From Micractinium sp. NFX-FRZ (taxonomy: Eukaryota; Chlorophyta; Trebouxiophyceae; Chlorellales; Chlorellaceae), in contig JAPTJF010000011.1 of the NCBI GenBank assembly GCA_029339195.1, forward strand, positions 124,001-188,000: a DNA stretch of 64,000 bases, given 5' to 3'. Within the stretch, counting starts at the first letter, position 1; each line of letters opens with the position of its first letter. A model generated the notes under the pieces. That model was not told the origin of the DNA. It did not search any database and saw only the letters and a list, made by a program, of their open reading frames with translations. Of the stretch, positions 1-11,500 are shown in pieces. A program made the translations under genes and the position numbers.

Positions 1-3000
1 CGCTGCTGCCGGCGCCCACGGTGCGCGCGTCCACCGCATGCTTGAGGTCGCGCTGCGCAGGGGGGAGCAGGGGCGGGGCAGGCAGGCAGGCGAGTGGGGA
101 GGATGGGGCGCATGGGAGACATGGGAGGTGCCCAGCCGCGCTGACAGCAAGCGTGTACTGCAGCCGTGTCGAGCAGCACAGCAGGAACCACCGTGGGGCG
201 GGCATGGTGAGTGGGTGGGTGGGTGGATGCCTCCGGAGGGGTGTGGGGAAGGAGGACGAGCATTGTAGAGCCCTCCCCTGCCTCACCTGGATCCTGTGCC
301 CAAAGTATTTGAACATGGTGCTGCCCCCCGACAGCGAGATGTTGCCGTAGAGGGAGCGCCGCGTGTCGATGGGGCAGCTGCGCACCACTGAGTCGATCAC
401 CTCGGGCAGGGGGGTGCGCCAGTCTGGCGGGGGGAGGGGGAGTGGGAGGGGGAGGGGGAGGGGGAGGCAGGTCAATTACCTTGGGCAGCGGGGTGCGCCA
501 GTCTGCGGGGAGCGGGCAGGGAGAGGGAGAGGGAGAGGCAGACGAGAAGACGAGGTTGGTGAAGGTGAGAAATGGAGGATGGCGCTGTAGGGTGAGGACA
601 CGGCCGTCCTCACCCCCAAACGAACCTCGCTCCACCCTGTGCGGTGGACGCTGCATCGGCCACCCCCAACCAACCGAGCTGCAAGCACACAACATCCCCA
701 TTTCGTTCCCCTCCTTTTCCCGCCCCACCCAGACTCCTGTCGTCTGCCTGCGTGCGCCGCCCACCCGAGTTCCGGCTGTACCGCCGCCCACCTGAGTTAC
801 GTTTGTACCGTCACCCACCTGAGTTTCGGCTGTACAGCTCCGGGCTGAAGAAGATTTCGGGCCCCAGGAAGCGCTCGCTGACGACGTCCACGCCAAAGGG
901 GGCGCCCGAGCGGGACAGCCCCTCGTACCGCCGCGTGTGCTTGGCCGGGTCTGCTGCCACCTTGGCCGCCTCCCTGGCGGGGTCTGCAGTGCCGAGGGTG
1001 GGGTGGGAGGTGGCAGGAAGTGATTGGAAGCAGGGGGGTTCCAACTTTTCCTTTACTGTGGGGGGCCGGCAAGGAGTTGGACAGCAGGAGGGCAGGGTGA
1101 GGCAGCCACAATGGAACAGGTGAGTGAGTGCCTACTGGGCTGGCCGGCGCACGACATGCATGAACCCCCCTGGTCATGACACCTGCCTGGCAGGGTGATT
1201 GATGGGCATTGATGTGGCACAGGGGAAAGGGAAGTTGGGTGCGCCGGCAGCAGCCCACCTGAGCAGACAAAGCAGAACTGCTCCTTGATGGCCCGGGCCA
1301 CCTCCAGCGATTGGTCGGGCGGCACCTGGGCCCCGCGTTCTCTGCAGACAGCAGGCGCACATGGGTGGGGAAAGGGTCTGCTCTTGTTGCGAGTTGCGGG
1401 GTGGGGCGAAGGAACAGAGGGTTGCAGGGGCAGATACGCCCAGCTGACAGGGAGAGCAGAGGGCACCACTGGTGCCATGCTTAACCAGCCCCCCAGCAAA
1501 CGAAAGGGAGGAGTGACAGGTTTGTGGTTGGGCGCTGGAACAGGAGAACACATGGGCATGTCGGCGCACGCCTGGCAGCCAACGCATGCAGGGAGGGCAA
1601 AGCCGCCTCACCTGAGCAGCTGCTGCACGTGCTGTGTGCACGCCGCGCCCCGCCAGCGCCCCGCCAGCGGCACCAACGCAGCTTGCCTATGTGCTGGGCC
1701 TTGCACAATCAGTTGCCAACCAACGCCCCCACCTGAGCAGCTGCTGCACATGCTGCGTGACGTCGCGCCCCGCCAGCGGCACCGTCTTGATGGCGCTGCT
1801 CAGCACAAAGCCGTCCACCACGGGGATGATGTGGGTGCAGCCATCACCAGAGTCCACTACAACGCCGGTCAGCAGGCCGCCGCGCTCCTGCACAGCAGGG
1901 GCAGCATGGAAGGGGGAGTGGGAGGGGGAGCCGGTCAGCAGGCCGCCGCGCTCCTGCACAGCAGGGACAGCAGGGCAGGGGGAGTGGGAGGGAGGGGCCG
2001 GAAGTGGGGTGGTGAGTGGCTCGCTGTGCCGGAAGGAATGCAACACGAGAAGCCTGAGAGAGATGGTCACTGCCAGCCGGCCTGCGGGGGTTGCCCGGCT
2101 TGCCTTGTCTTTGTGCTCCGCCGCCGCCCAGCTGGCATACAGCGCCAGCACCGCCTGCACGCCGATGTGCAGCCCGGGGACGTCAAACGTCTCAAACCTG
2201 CGGGCAGGCGGGGGCGCAACATGGTGGGCAAGCAGGTGGGGTAGGCAGGCAGGCGGGCAGGGTGCACCCAGGCGGGAGGGAGATGAGCGGGCAGGCAGCA
2301 GTGCGCACACACCGGTGTGCAAACTGTGAGACAGCGTCTGTTCGTGAGCTTGGCAGCGGATCCCGCTTCACACATACCTTCTTCCCCCGTGCCACCCTGG
2401 TCTCGCACAATCTCAAGCAGATCCCACACAGCCTCACACATGACCTCCCACAGCCTCACATGATCTCCGCTGTGTACTCCCGGTTCTCGGGTGTGTTGAG
2501 TGGCGGCTCCGTGAGGATAAAGGCGTGCTGCAGTGCAGGCGGGCGGACCGGGGAAGAAGAAGAAGGGTGGGCAGAGGCGAAGGACTGTGCGGAAGGGCAG
2601 TGGGGAGGGGCCGGGAGCAGGGTGGGAGGGAGGGCTGGGCAGGGCAAAAAATGCGCAACCTGCAGCGCCGCACGGCAGAGCAGAGCCCAGCGAGAGGCAG
2701 TGTCGCGCCAGCATGCCATGGCACAGCTTGGCAGTGTGCTCACGTCTTCTGGGAATATTGCCAGGTCCCGGTAGATGGCGGCGTGCATGATCTGCACACA
2801 CTAGCACAGAGAGCAAGGTTCAGAGGCTTGGGCAGACGGCAGGAGGGCGAGAAGCCGCGGAAAGTCACGTGGCACAGGCAGGCAGGCAGGCAGGCAGGCA
2901 GGAAGGCAAGTTGCTGCCACACTTGGCACAAGCAAGTAAGCAGGGTGGCTGGGCATGCATGCGGCGGCCGTGCCCATGCGCCACTAGCAGCAAGCAACCA

Positions 3001-3471
3001 GCACAGAGGCCCCGCCTGGCAGCTGCCCACCCACCTTCTCCCAGGCGTCAAAGTCCTGGATGATGCCCCCCCTCATGGGGTAGCTCAGCCCCATGCCTCC
3101 CTTGCTGAGAGCAGCGCTGCCTATACAATAATCCAAGTCGGCGAGCGGCCGCCGCCCCTGCTGCTGCTGCTGCTGCTGCGTGGGCCCGCTTCCGTGTTGG
3201 TATCCAATCACAGTGGGCTCACAGAACCGGGGGCCCTCATCGCCTGTGCCGTGTTGGGGTTGCAGGCCAGGAGTCAGGGGTGGCAAAAGTGCCGCGGGTC
3301 GAGAGGGCAGCAAGCGAGGAAGCCTTCAGACCTGAGGGCGGCAGCCAGCAGCTGGCGGCAGCTGGCGGCAGCAGCGGCGGCAGTGGCAGTGGGGCACTCA
3401 CCGGCGAGCCCATACTTGATGTAGCCGGTGCCGCAGTCGATCACAGCTGGGGGAAGGTCTGGCAGCGGCAT
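1..3471 (-). CDS. ARP3: Actin-related protein 3 (Arp2/3 complex subunit), 3' end outside the window
   Basis: ARP3 is the ATP-binding actin-like subunit of the Arp2/3 complex, which nucleates branched actin filaments in the cytoplasm. Exons read 3471-3402, 3243-3035, 2800-2744, 2527-2460, 2197-2104, 1887-1733, 1341-1259, 983-819, 423-287 and 52 to the edge. All phases join, giving about 363 of the roughly 420 residues expected. Visible family motifs are [16 protein letters not shown] at the N-terminus, [43 protein letters not shown] and [12 protein letters not shown]. The start at 3471 is fixed by the conserved N-terminus. The exon 5 donor is GC (AAG|GCAAGC). Several introns contain copies of adjoining exon edges, described under repeats. 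The gene shares an intergenic region with the divergent prenyltransferase. Identification is secure; only the last 60 or so residues are missing. Confidence 0.95.
412..510. repeat. Echo of ARP3 exon 9 acceptor edge in upstream intron
   Basis: The sequence around the exon 9 acceptor (about 396-430) is repeated about 79 bp away at 475-510, inside the intron on the upstream side of the gene. The shared core is GGGTGCGCCAGTCTG. The copy keeps the splice-site region and the first exon bases, so it looks like a small tandem duplication spanning the junction. Confidence 0.75.
756..838. repeat. Three tandem 27-bp copies across ARP3 exon 8 donor
   Basis: Three adjacent units of about 27 bp share the pattern CCCACC(T/C)GAGTT..G..TGTAC. 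The right-most unit contains the real end of exon 8 and its GT donor. The two others lie in the intron and have lost or changed bases. This is a direct tandem duplication of an exon edge with its donor. Confidence 0.75.
1611..1800. repeat. Echo of ARP3 exon 6 donor edge, period 121 bp
   Basis: The 3' edge of exon 6 with its donor (from 1732, beginning CCTGAGCAGCTGCTGCAC on the plus strand) recurs at 1611 inside the downstream intron. The copy extends over about 60 bp and includes the following GCCCCGCCAGCG block, itself doubled in the copy. Confidence 0.75.
1865..1970. repeat. Echo of ARP3 exon 6 acceptor edge, period 66 bp
   Basis: About 34 bases beginning CCGGTCAGCAGGCCGCC at 1865 cover the start of exon 6 and its acceptor. 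They recur almost unchanged at 1931 in the upstream intron. Exon 6 therefore has echoes on both sides. Confidence 0.8.
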
Positions 3472-3954
3472 GGCCGCACGCCCGCCCCCTGCTGGGCTGC
3501 AAAAGCTCTTTCACCGATCACAAACTCGGGCGCCGGACTGCAAATCGGCGGGCGACCCTTGTGATCAGATGTCGTTCGTACGTGAATCGTGGCAGCGATA
3601 AATGATGAAACGAAGCGCGGCGCGACGAGAGTTTGTGACAATACCTTTCCACCACGCGCGGCATGCTCTGAGCGCCCAGTTCGCATCAATTTCGCGAATT
3701 GCAGAACTGCTGCATCTTTCTGGCAGCATCGGGGCAGCTTGCGCACTGCCAAGGAACCAGTGCCGTGTGTCCCCCCGCAGCGCCTGCAGCCTTTGGAGAG
3801 GTGCTGCTCAACACACTCTGGCACACTGCCGGTCGTCTTCTGTGTGCTGCCGGCTGCCCCACCTCCGCCTAACTAGCTTCAGTCAGCCCGCAGCCTTGAG
3901 CGCCCTGTAGCGCGCTGTCAGCGCGGTTGCAGCACGCTCGGTTGAGCACAAGCG
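3472..3954. promoter_or_regulatory. Divergent intergenic region, ARP3 / prenyltransferase
   Basis: About 480 bp separate two divergent start codons. The region must hold both promoters and 5' UTRs. I see no clear TATA box and no supportable gene, only short unrelated reading frames. Confidence 0.5.
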
Positions 3955-5974
3955 ATGCAGCTCGCCCCGCAGTGGCTGTGGGCCCGGCTGGGCGGCTGGG
4001 CCCGGCGGGCGGCAGCAGCCGCGCTCGCCGGCGGCGGCCGTGCCGTGCCCCGCCACGTCGCCTTCATCATGGACGGCAACCGCCGCTTTGCTGAGGCCCG
4101 CAGCCTGCGCAAGGTGGAGGGCCACGCCTACGGCTACGCCCGCTTGATCGACGCGCTGGAGTGGTGCCTGGAGCTGGGCGTCACGTGTGTCAGCGTCTAC
4201 GCCTTTTCGATAGACAACTACCGGCGGAGCGGCGAGGAGGTGGCCACTCTCATGTCTCTGGCGCAAGAGAAGCTGGCGCACATGCTGCAGGTCAGTAGCG
4301 CGGTGCAGGGGAGGTGTGGTTGTCTGGCATAGGGGGGGCGGAGTGTGTGGAAGATGAGGGGTGGGCTGTACGAGCAAGCTGCACGGGCGGCAGCTGAGGA
4401 GGAGGCACGGCCCAGGGGCAGCTGTGCAGCGCTGCCTGGTGATGCTGCCTGCCTCGCCGTGTCTGGCAGGGCGCAGCCAGGGCATTTGCGATGCCACGCA
4501 CTGGTACCAGAGCCTTTGCAGCTTGCCTTCTCTGTTGTCTGCAACCGCTTGCTTGGAGGGTGCCCTCCCTCCCACCCCACCTATTGCTTACACCGCAGCC
4601 AGCAGCCTTGCCTGCTTGAGTGCATTTTGCGCTGCTAGTCACTGCCTGGGTGCACATGCTGCCTGATGCCCCCCTCACTAGCCTCCCCGTTGCGGCACAT
4701 GCCCCGCAGGAGTGCGCTGTGCTGGAGCGGCATGGGGTGCAAGTCCGGGTGATTGGAGACCTGAGCCTGGCGCCGGCGGCGGTGCAGGAGGCGGCAGCTG
4801 CGGTGATGCGCGCCACGGCGCACCACAGCAGGGCGGTGCTCAACCTCTGCTTCTCCTACACGTGAGGCAGGCTGAGCTGAGCGACTGTGTGAGGCTGGCA
4901 AGAGCCGAGGCAGGGCAGTCTGGTCTGCCGACCTGGCGACGCCAAATAAACAGCATCGACCTCTCGCTTGCCTGCTCGTGCTGCCCTGTCAGTCAACACA
5001 GCGCCGCCAGTGTGGTCAGGCCTGCCTCCCCTCTGGCCAGCCTGTGCACGCTGCGCTGGGCCTAGCATGCCGCCCGGATGCATGTACCCCTGCTGCGCCC
5101 CACCTTCCCTGGTTCGGTGGTGCCTCGACCTGACTGCCCCTCCTCATGCTCTGCTCCGAAACCTTGCAGGGCATCTGAGGAGCTCCTGCAAGCCATCGAT
5201 AGCCTGCCATCAAGCAGCAGCAGCAGCCGCGGCCTGGCAGGCCAGCATCCAGCCGCCGCCGCCGCCGACGCAGGGGCAGGCAGCAGCGGCGGCAATGGCG
5301 CCGATGCCGGCACCACCGAGCCCTGCAGCAGCAGCAGCAGCAGCACCACCAGCAAGGGCATGCCGGCAGCAGCAGCCCTAGAGCAGCACCTCTACACGGC
5401 GGGCTGCCCGCCGGTGGATTTGCTGGTTCGCACCAGCGGTGAGACGCGCCTCTCTGACTTCCTCCTCTGGCAGACGCGCCACGCACTGCTCGTCTTCACG
5501 CCCGTGCTGTGGCCCGACTTTGGTTTCCTCGACCTGGTGGCTGCGGTGCTGGAGTTCCAGCGGCATGCAGCCCACCTGCAGCGCTTGGCCGCCTTGACAG
5601 ACCGCCAGGCACGCGCGGCAGCAGCGCTGGCGGCAGCAGAGGCGGCAGCGAGGGGAACACAGGCGGCGGAACCAGCAGCAGCAGCAGCAGCAGTGGCGGC
5701 AGCGCTCAAGCCTGCCCCGCCACTGCTGCAGGCAGTGAAGGTCGCAGTGCAGGCGCAGCAGGCGCAGCAGCGCAGCAGATCACCTTGCTCTGTCGCTTCA
5801 CCCGCCTCCCCCAGCAGCCCAAGCAGCAGGGCAGACTCAGATGGGTCCGCAGAAGAGGTGCCAGCGGGAGCAGCAATGGCGGCAGCGGGAGCAGCCAGCC
5901 CAAAGACAGCGCGGCCGCTTCGAAAACGACACGCAGCAGCCGCAGCTGCTGCAGCAGGTAGCACAGTGCTGTAG
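3955..5974 (+). CDS. cis-Prenyltransferase (dehydrodolichyl diphosphate synthase type)
   Basis: The enzyme condenses isopentenyl diphosphate onto an allylic diphosphate in cis, normally to make the dolichol precursor at the endoplasmic reticulum. Exons are 3955-4290, 4710-4861 and 5170-5974, giving 430 residues. The DGNRR motif lies at about residue 40 (HVAFIMDGNRRFAEA) and the C-terminal signature RTSGETRLSDFLLWQ at about 250. Both are diagnostic of the family. Between LNLCFSYT and LYTAGCPP sits a Ser/Gly/Ala-rich insert of about 60 residues, and the last 130 residues are Ala/Ser-rich low complexity. The SRHEI-like segment that follows the AYT motif in animal enzymes, as I recall it, is replaced by ASEEL. 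Whether it makes dolichol or another polyprenol cannot be told from sequence. Confidence 0.9.
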
Positions 5975-6341
5975 GTGCAGCTATCACGCTCAGTAGTGAG
6001 GCCGGCCCCCATCATGTTTTGCATGTACCGTCCCTGTCTTGCCACTCTTCTGGTCTACCCACATTCCTGATACAAGCAACCGAATTCATGCCCCTTTTGT
6101 GCCCCCCGCTGATTGGCGGGGGCGGCCATTTTATCCCTTTCATGCGCGCCGTCGGCCCTTGTGGCGCACCCGGCGCAGCCATGCAACTTGAAATCATACT
6201 GCCATGTGGATGCATCCCTTCTGACATGCTGTCTAGGAGCAAGAGTGACACCAAGCGGGAGACAGAGAGCGGGACGCTGGGAACAGATGGGGTTTCTGCG
6301 GGTGCGTTTGGGTAACTTCTTCGAAAGCAGCGCGGGGTGCA
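5975..6341. other. Convergent intergenic region
   Basis: This gap holds the 3' ends of the prenyltransferase (+) and the MOC1-like gene (-). I found no TGTAA on the correct strand and no further gene. Confidence 0.5.
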
Positions 6342-8258
6342 TCACTCCACGGCAGCGAGTGCCTCCTCCCCCTCCTCCTCCTCTGCTGCCGCCTCATCAT
6401 CGTCATCTGCACCTGCTGCTGGCTCGCCGCCAATTGGCTGCATCCGCACGCCCAGGCTCCAGGCCGCCATGAGGAGCGCCTCCGCCCGCCCGTGGTCTTT
6501 TTTGCGCCTGCACGCGGCGCCAGACAGCCAGGAGGGAGGGGGAACTCAATTGCCAGTTTCGGATGCGGGCTCTGGGCCTGCGCCTGCCACTCGTCCATCA
6601 ACGGCCTCTTGCACCGGCGTGGCACCAGCCAGCGAGCCAGCGCGTGAAGATGCAAGCTGCGCATGTGTGCAATGCAGACGGTACGAGCATTCCGTTGGTG
6701 CAAGAAAGGCACGGCTTCCAATGCGTGACATCCGCAGCAGGGGGTGCGCCGACTGCATGCCAGCGCCCTGCCCGCCACCGTTGGCCCCCTTACGTGAGCA
6801 GCTCGGCAGCGGTGGGCAGCAGGTGGCAGGCCAGCGCGATGCTGCCGTCTTTGCCCTGCTTGTTCAGCCCCATATCCAGCTTCCATCGCCTGGCTGAATG
6901 TGGCAGCAGTGGAACATGGGCGGGAGAAGTGAGTGACAGCAAAGTTGAAGGCGCAGAGTATGCTGCACTTGCCAAACACTCAACAGCACCAACACACAGG
7001 CTGCCACTCACAGTACCCCGCGGCGGGCCCGGCACTCACAAGGCACGCGGTGGTAGGCGATGCCAGCCGCCGCCAGCAGCCCATTGAGCAGGCCCACTGA
7101 GAAGCCGAGGGCATACCAGGCAAACTTGCCGCTGGCAAACTGAGGCGTAGAGTATTCGACAACCGCCCGCACCACTGGAGGCTCCGCATCCTGCCCCTGC
7201 TCCTGCTGCTCCCCCGCCTGCACGCCCCGCTGCTCCTGCACCTCCTGCGCCGCCGCATCCGCTGCCGCTGCTGCAGCTGCCGCCTGCTCTTCTGCCGCAG
7301 CAGCCTCCTCGGCCTCCTCTCCCTTCTTTCTTCGCCGCTTCCGCTTGCCGTCGCCCCCTTCGCTGCTGCTCTTGCTGCTGCTCTTGCTGCTGCGCTTTCT
7401 GCTGGGCGCGGTCACCGGAACTGCCACACGCGCACCGTCGGTACCACTATCGCCGCCGCTCAAGGCAGCGCTACCGTTGGCAGAAGCATACCGCCGCAGA
7501 ATGGCAATCAGGCCTGCCGCATCAGGCTGCCGCTTGCCCCGGGTCCCATACTGCCACACCTCGAGCGGCATGTCGAAGAGCTCTATGCACACGCCGTGAA
7601 GAGGAGGAGGCACAGCAGTCACAGCAGCAGCTCCAGCCACCTCTTGGGACATGGCCGGCTGTAAGCTTGGGCTGCCAGCGCCGTTGCTGCCAGCGCCGAT
7701 ACTGCCAGTGCTGCTGCTGCTGCTGCTGCTTCCGGATGAAACGGCTGTGTCACTGCCTGGTGGCGCTGCTACTGCTGCCGCCTCGCCTGCTGCTGCTAGC
7801 GCGCCGGCTGCGCCTGCCGCCAGGGGCGGGTTGTGCCAGCTCAGCGCCGCCACGGCGCCCCCCAGGTCTGGATCCACCGCCAGCAGGACTGCCTGCCTGC
7901 CGGGCTGGAACAGCTCGGCAAAGGTGGGTGCACCGTCGGCTGACCGCTCAAAGCAGTACTGTGTAGCTGCAGCAGCGGCAAGCGAGGGGGGCAGCAAGCG
8001 GGGGCGGCGCCCAATGGAAGCGGCAAGGGTTGGGGACAAGAAGGGCAGGGACGGGCAGGGAGGCGCAGCAGGAAGGCAGACATTTTGGCACTTGCAGAAC
8101 CTGATATTCCCACCTGGTGCGGCAGCTTTGGCTGCTTTGGTGCCAGCTGCACGGCAGAGCAGCAGTTGCGCACGGCGACTGCCTGCTGTGGTGGCGGCGG
8201 TGGCGGCGGCGGCGGCGGTGGGTGCGAGTCGGCGGGCCGCCTGACAGGCCATCGCCAT
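6342..8258 (-). CDS. MOC1: MOC1-type plastid Holliday junction resolvase
   Basis: MOC1 cuts four-way DNA junctions in chloroplast nucleoids and is needed for plastid DNA segregation. Exons are 8258-8114, 7966-7040, 6893-6794 and 6507-6342, 445 residues in frame. Family motifs are VLLAVDPDLGGAVAAL (first catalytic Asp), AVVEYSTPQFASGK (catalytic Glu), YHRVPSRRWK, KQGKDGS and KKDHGRAEALLMAAWSLG (last acidic pair). The N-terminus (MAMACQAARRLAP...) is Ala/Arg-rich, as expected of a transit peptide. The resolvase core is interrupted between the Asp and Glu motifs by about 140 residues of Gly/Ser/Ala and Lys-rich low complexity, much longer than I recall in land plants. The C-terminus ends in an acidic tail. 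A second ATG at 8252 is possible. Confidence 0.88.
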
Positions 8259-8552
8259 TGAATGTGTGCACCGTCGATCCGGAGGGGCGTACTGCAGCTG
8301 CCTATAGCGCCAGGGAGGTGCTGCGAGCGATGGTGCAAAGCCAAGCAGCGGGCGTCGCTCAGCGTTTCCAGGGCGTCGCGGTGTTGTGATCAAGTGCGAG
8401 TTTCGAATAACGACGTGGTGAGAGGCAGCTCTCGTCACGTACTGGGCGCCTAGCTGGAATGACGACACTGGGGAGTGCCGCGGTCCGTCCTAGGCCCACA
8501 AGAAGTCAGGATTTTTCCCGAGGTTGCTGTGTGTCGAGGAACGCGCCCGGCC
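8259..8552. promoter_or_regulatory. Shared divergent promoter, MOC1 / P450
   Basis: Only 294 bp separate the MOC1 ATG from the P450 ATG, so both promoters and 5' UTRs are packed here. No TATA-like element is obvious. Confidence 0.5.
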
Positions 8553-11500
8553 ATGTCTGCTGCAGTGTTCCTGCTGCTGGCCGCGGGGGTGCTATGGGTA
8601 AGTTCGGGGCCTCTGCTTTGCACGGCCTTTGCCCGTGTGCGGAGCCAAGTGGGGTCGGAATGCTGAGCAGGGGACAGCGAGAGGCTCCGGACGGGCGCAG
8701 CTTGGTGCCGTTGCCGAGGTGTGCCGCCGCCGCAGTGCCCCGCCTGGGCGCCGCAAGACCAGGGGCACACGACTACCCCACGCAACCTGCCTTTGTACCA
8801 AACATCTCATCTATCCTCTAAAACCCATGTACAATTGCTCGCTTCCCCTGCTCGTCTCCCGCCTGCCCTGCCTACCCTCAGTTCCTGGCGTCGGGGTTCC
8901 GCCTGAGGGACCGCTGGCGCCTGCGCCACCTGCCGCTCGTCCGCCCGCTGCCCTTCCTGCTGGGGCACCTGTGGAACTTCCAGACCACCCCGCTGTACAT
9001 CTGCTACCAGCGCTGGGCGGAGCAGTACGGCGGCATCTACCTCATCTTCTTTGGAAAGGTGGGCAGCAGGAGGGGCGGGGCCGGATGCAATGCGAGGGGA
9101 GGGAGGAGGGGCTCCTAAGAGCGCTGCCCTGAGCAGCTTGCTGCCTCCCCCGCCGCGCGTGTGTGTGTGTCCTCACCGCTGCGCGTGCCGCCCTGCCCTC
9201 TTTTGTGCTGCAGAACCCCACAGTGGTGCTCTCCGGTGAGCCGGGGAGAGGAGGGAGGGAGGGTGCTGGAGGGACCTGCAACACCCAGTGCCAGGCCTGG
9301 GGCACTCTGGCACCGACCGCTGCTGGCAGAGGACTGTTGCACCTACTCAGTACAATACCCCACCCAACCGGCCATGCGCTGTGCACGAAACAGCCAGGCG
9401 TGGCCCGAAGCACAAGGCAAAGGCGGTGATGCTGGCCGGAGGGCCTTGCGGCCCGTGCTGGAGTTACGGCAGCCTGGGCATGACCTCCCCCAGTGCGCTT
9501 GCCACAGCACACACTTCCCTCTCTCCCCTCCCCTACTGCCCCTGCTTTTCAGACCCGGAGATGATCCGCCAGGTGGCCGTCAAGCACTTTGCCAAGTTCC
9601 ACGACCGGCCCGCATTTGTGTCCATGCCACGCGGGTGAGACGCGCCTGCCTGCCTCCCCGTCAACCTGTGTATCTGCCCGGGTAACCGCCTGCTGGCATG
9701 TGCACCGCTGCTGGGTGCACCTGCTTAGGCTGCCTGCGGCCAGCAGATGCCCCTGCGCATGCCTGCTTGCCTGCTTGCAAGCAGATGCACCCTCGTCCTC
9801 CAAGCACGATTGCTCTGGCGTGGCGCCCGCTCAAAAGCGGCGTGATGTGCGGCTTGCCTGCCTTTCAATCTGTGCCCTGGCCCTCTTGGCCCTCTGCCCC
9901 CACTGCAGCAACAACAAGCGGCTGGTTGCCATTCGATCGGGGCTGCTGGTCAGCAGGGGAGGCTACTGGTGAGGCCCGCCTACCCGCCTTCCTGCCCGTC
10001 CGCCTGCCTGCCTGCCTGCCTGCCTGCTTGCCCGCCGTCCTGCCTGCCAGCCTGCCGGCCCGCCCTCCCTTCCTCCACCCCAGCCCGCCGCATCAGCCAA
10101 CGCCTGCAGCCCTGCGAACGTCTGCAACCGCCTGCTTGCCTGCACGCTCGCCCACCTGCTTTGCAGGGGCAGCCTGCGTGCGGCGTTGAACCCCCTGTTC
10201 CACTCCACGGCGCTGGCCAGCTACTCCCCAATATTCAACGACTCTGGTGAGGGGCCCACACTTGTGTGGGCGGTGGCGCCACTGCTGACGTTAAGTATCC
10301 ATGTCCAGAGAGACGAAAAGCTCAGGGGCAGCCGAGCGACTGCTGGGTGGGGTTCATGCTGACAGGTGTGCACGCACTCGCACGGCCACCCTCACATACA
10401 CCAGTATACACACCCCGGGCTTGTGGCTCTCCCTGCCCGCAGCCGGGCGCCTCCTAGAGCGAGTGGAGGCGGCGAGCAAGGGCGGCGCCACCCTGGAGAT
10501 TCACAGGCAGCTGGGGCGCATGACGATGGAGGTCATTGGGCGCACCGCCTTTGGGTGAGCAATAAAACGTTTTTTGGGTCCCAACGTTTGGGTGAGCCGG
10601 GGGCTGGAGCAGCCAGGGGGCTGGCAGTGTTAGGTAAGGGTCGGAGAAGGCCGAGCAGCAGCAGTCGCGCCCCGGGGCCACGCGCCAAGCGGCCGCTGGC
10701 GCGGCATAGCTCGTCTCCCTGCGCTGCGCTTGCTGTGCTGTGGTCATGCTGTGATCATGCTGTGGCCATGCTGTGGTCATGCTGTGCAGCGTGGAGTTCA
10801 TCACCGAGGGCGAGGAGGAGGACCTGAAGGCGGGCAGGCCAAACCTGGTGGCGGCGGTCAAGGTGCGGGGGGGTCATTTGCAGCTTGTCCCCTCACAGAA
10901 TCAGAGTGCTGCGGACCACCAGGCGCTGCGTTTGTGCCGCGTGCCTGGCGCTTTATTGCCGAGTAAATCACGTTACTGCGCAGCACTGCATCGCACCCAC
11001 ACACGCGTGCACCCTGTCGCCGTGCCCCCGTGCAGATCATCTTCTCCGGCGGCGGCTTTGCCCCCGGCTTTGGCATCGGCCTGCTCTTCCGCATCCTGCC
11101 CAACTGGATGGAGCCACTCTGCTTCGACCTCTTCTTCCGGGCGGTGGTGAGGGACGGCGGTGATGATGCCCTTGCTATGTTGTGCTGGTGGTTACCTTTC
11201 CCTTGCCCGCTTTGACTCTTCTGTTGAACAGTGGGAAGGCAGCGGCGCGGCTCAGTGGGAAGGCTCAGTGTTTTGGGGGCGTGGGCGGTTTGCGTCGGCC
11301 AAACCCCACAGGTGAAGCAATGTGCCAGTTGCCCGATGCACACTGTGCTGCTCAGCACCAGGCCAGTACACCCAGTGACCCCCACCGCTGCTCTGCCCTG
11401 CGCTGTGCTGCGCTTTGCAGGGCACCATGGCTAAGCGGCTAGAGTATGCCCGCTCCACATTCATGTCCACAGCAGACCTGCTGATGCAGGTAAGGGTTGT

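Noticed and set aside
7008..8468. MOC1 read as one uninterrupted 486-residue frame starting at 8468
   Set aside because: The first codon there is GTG, and the frame runs through an intron (8113-7967) with good splice sites. The spliced model restores the C-terminal catalytic motifs.
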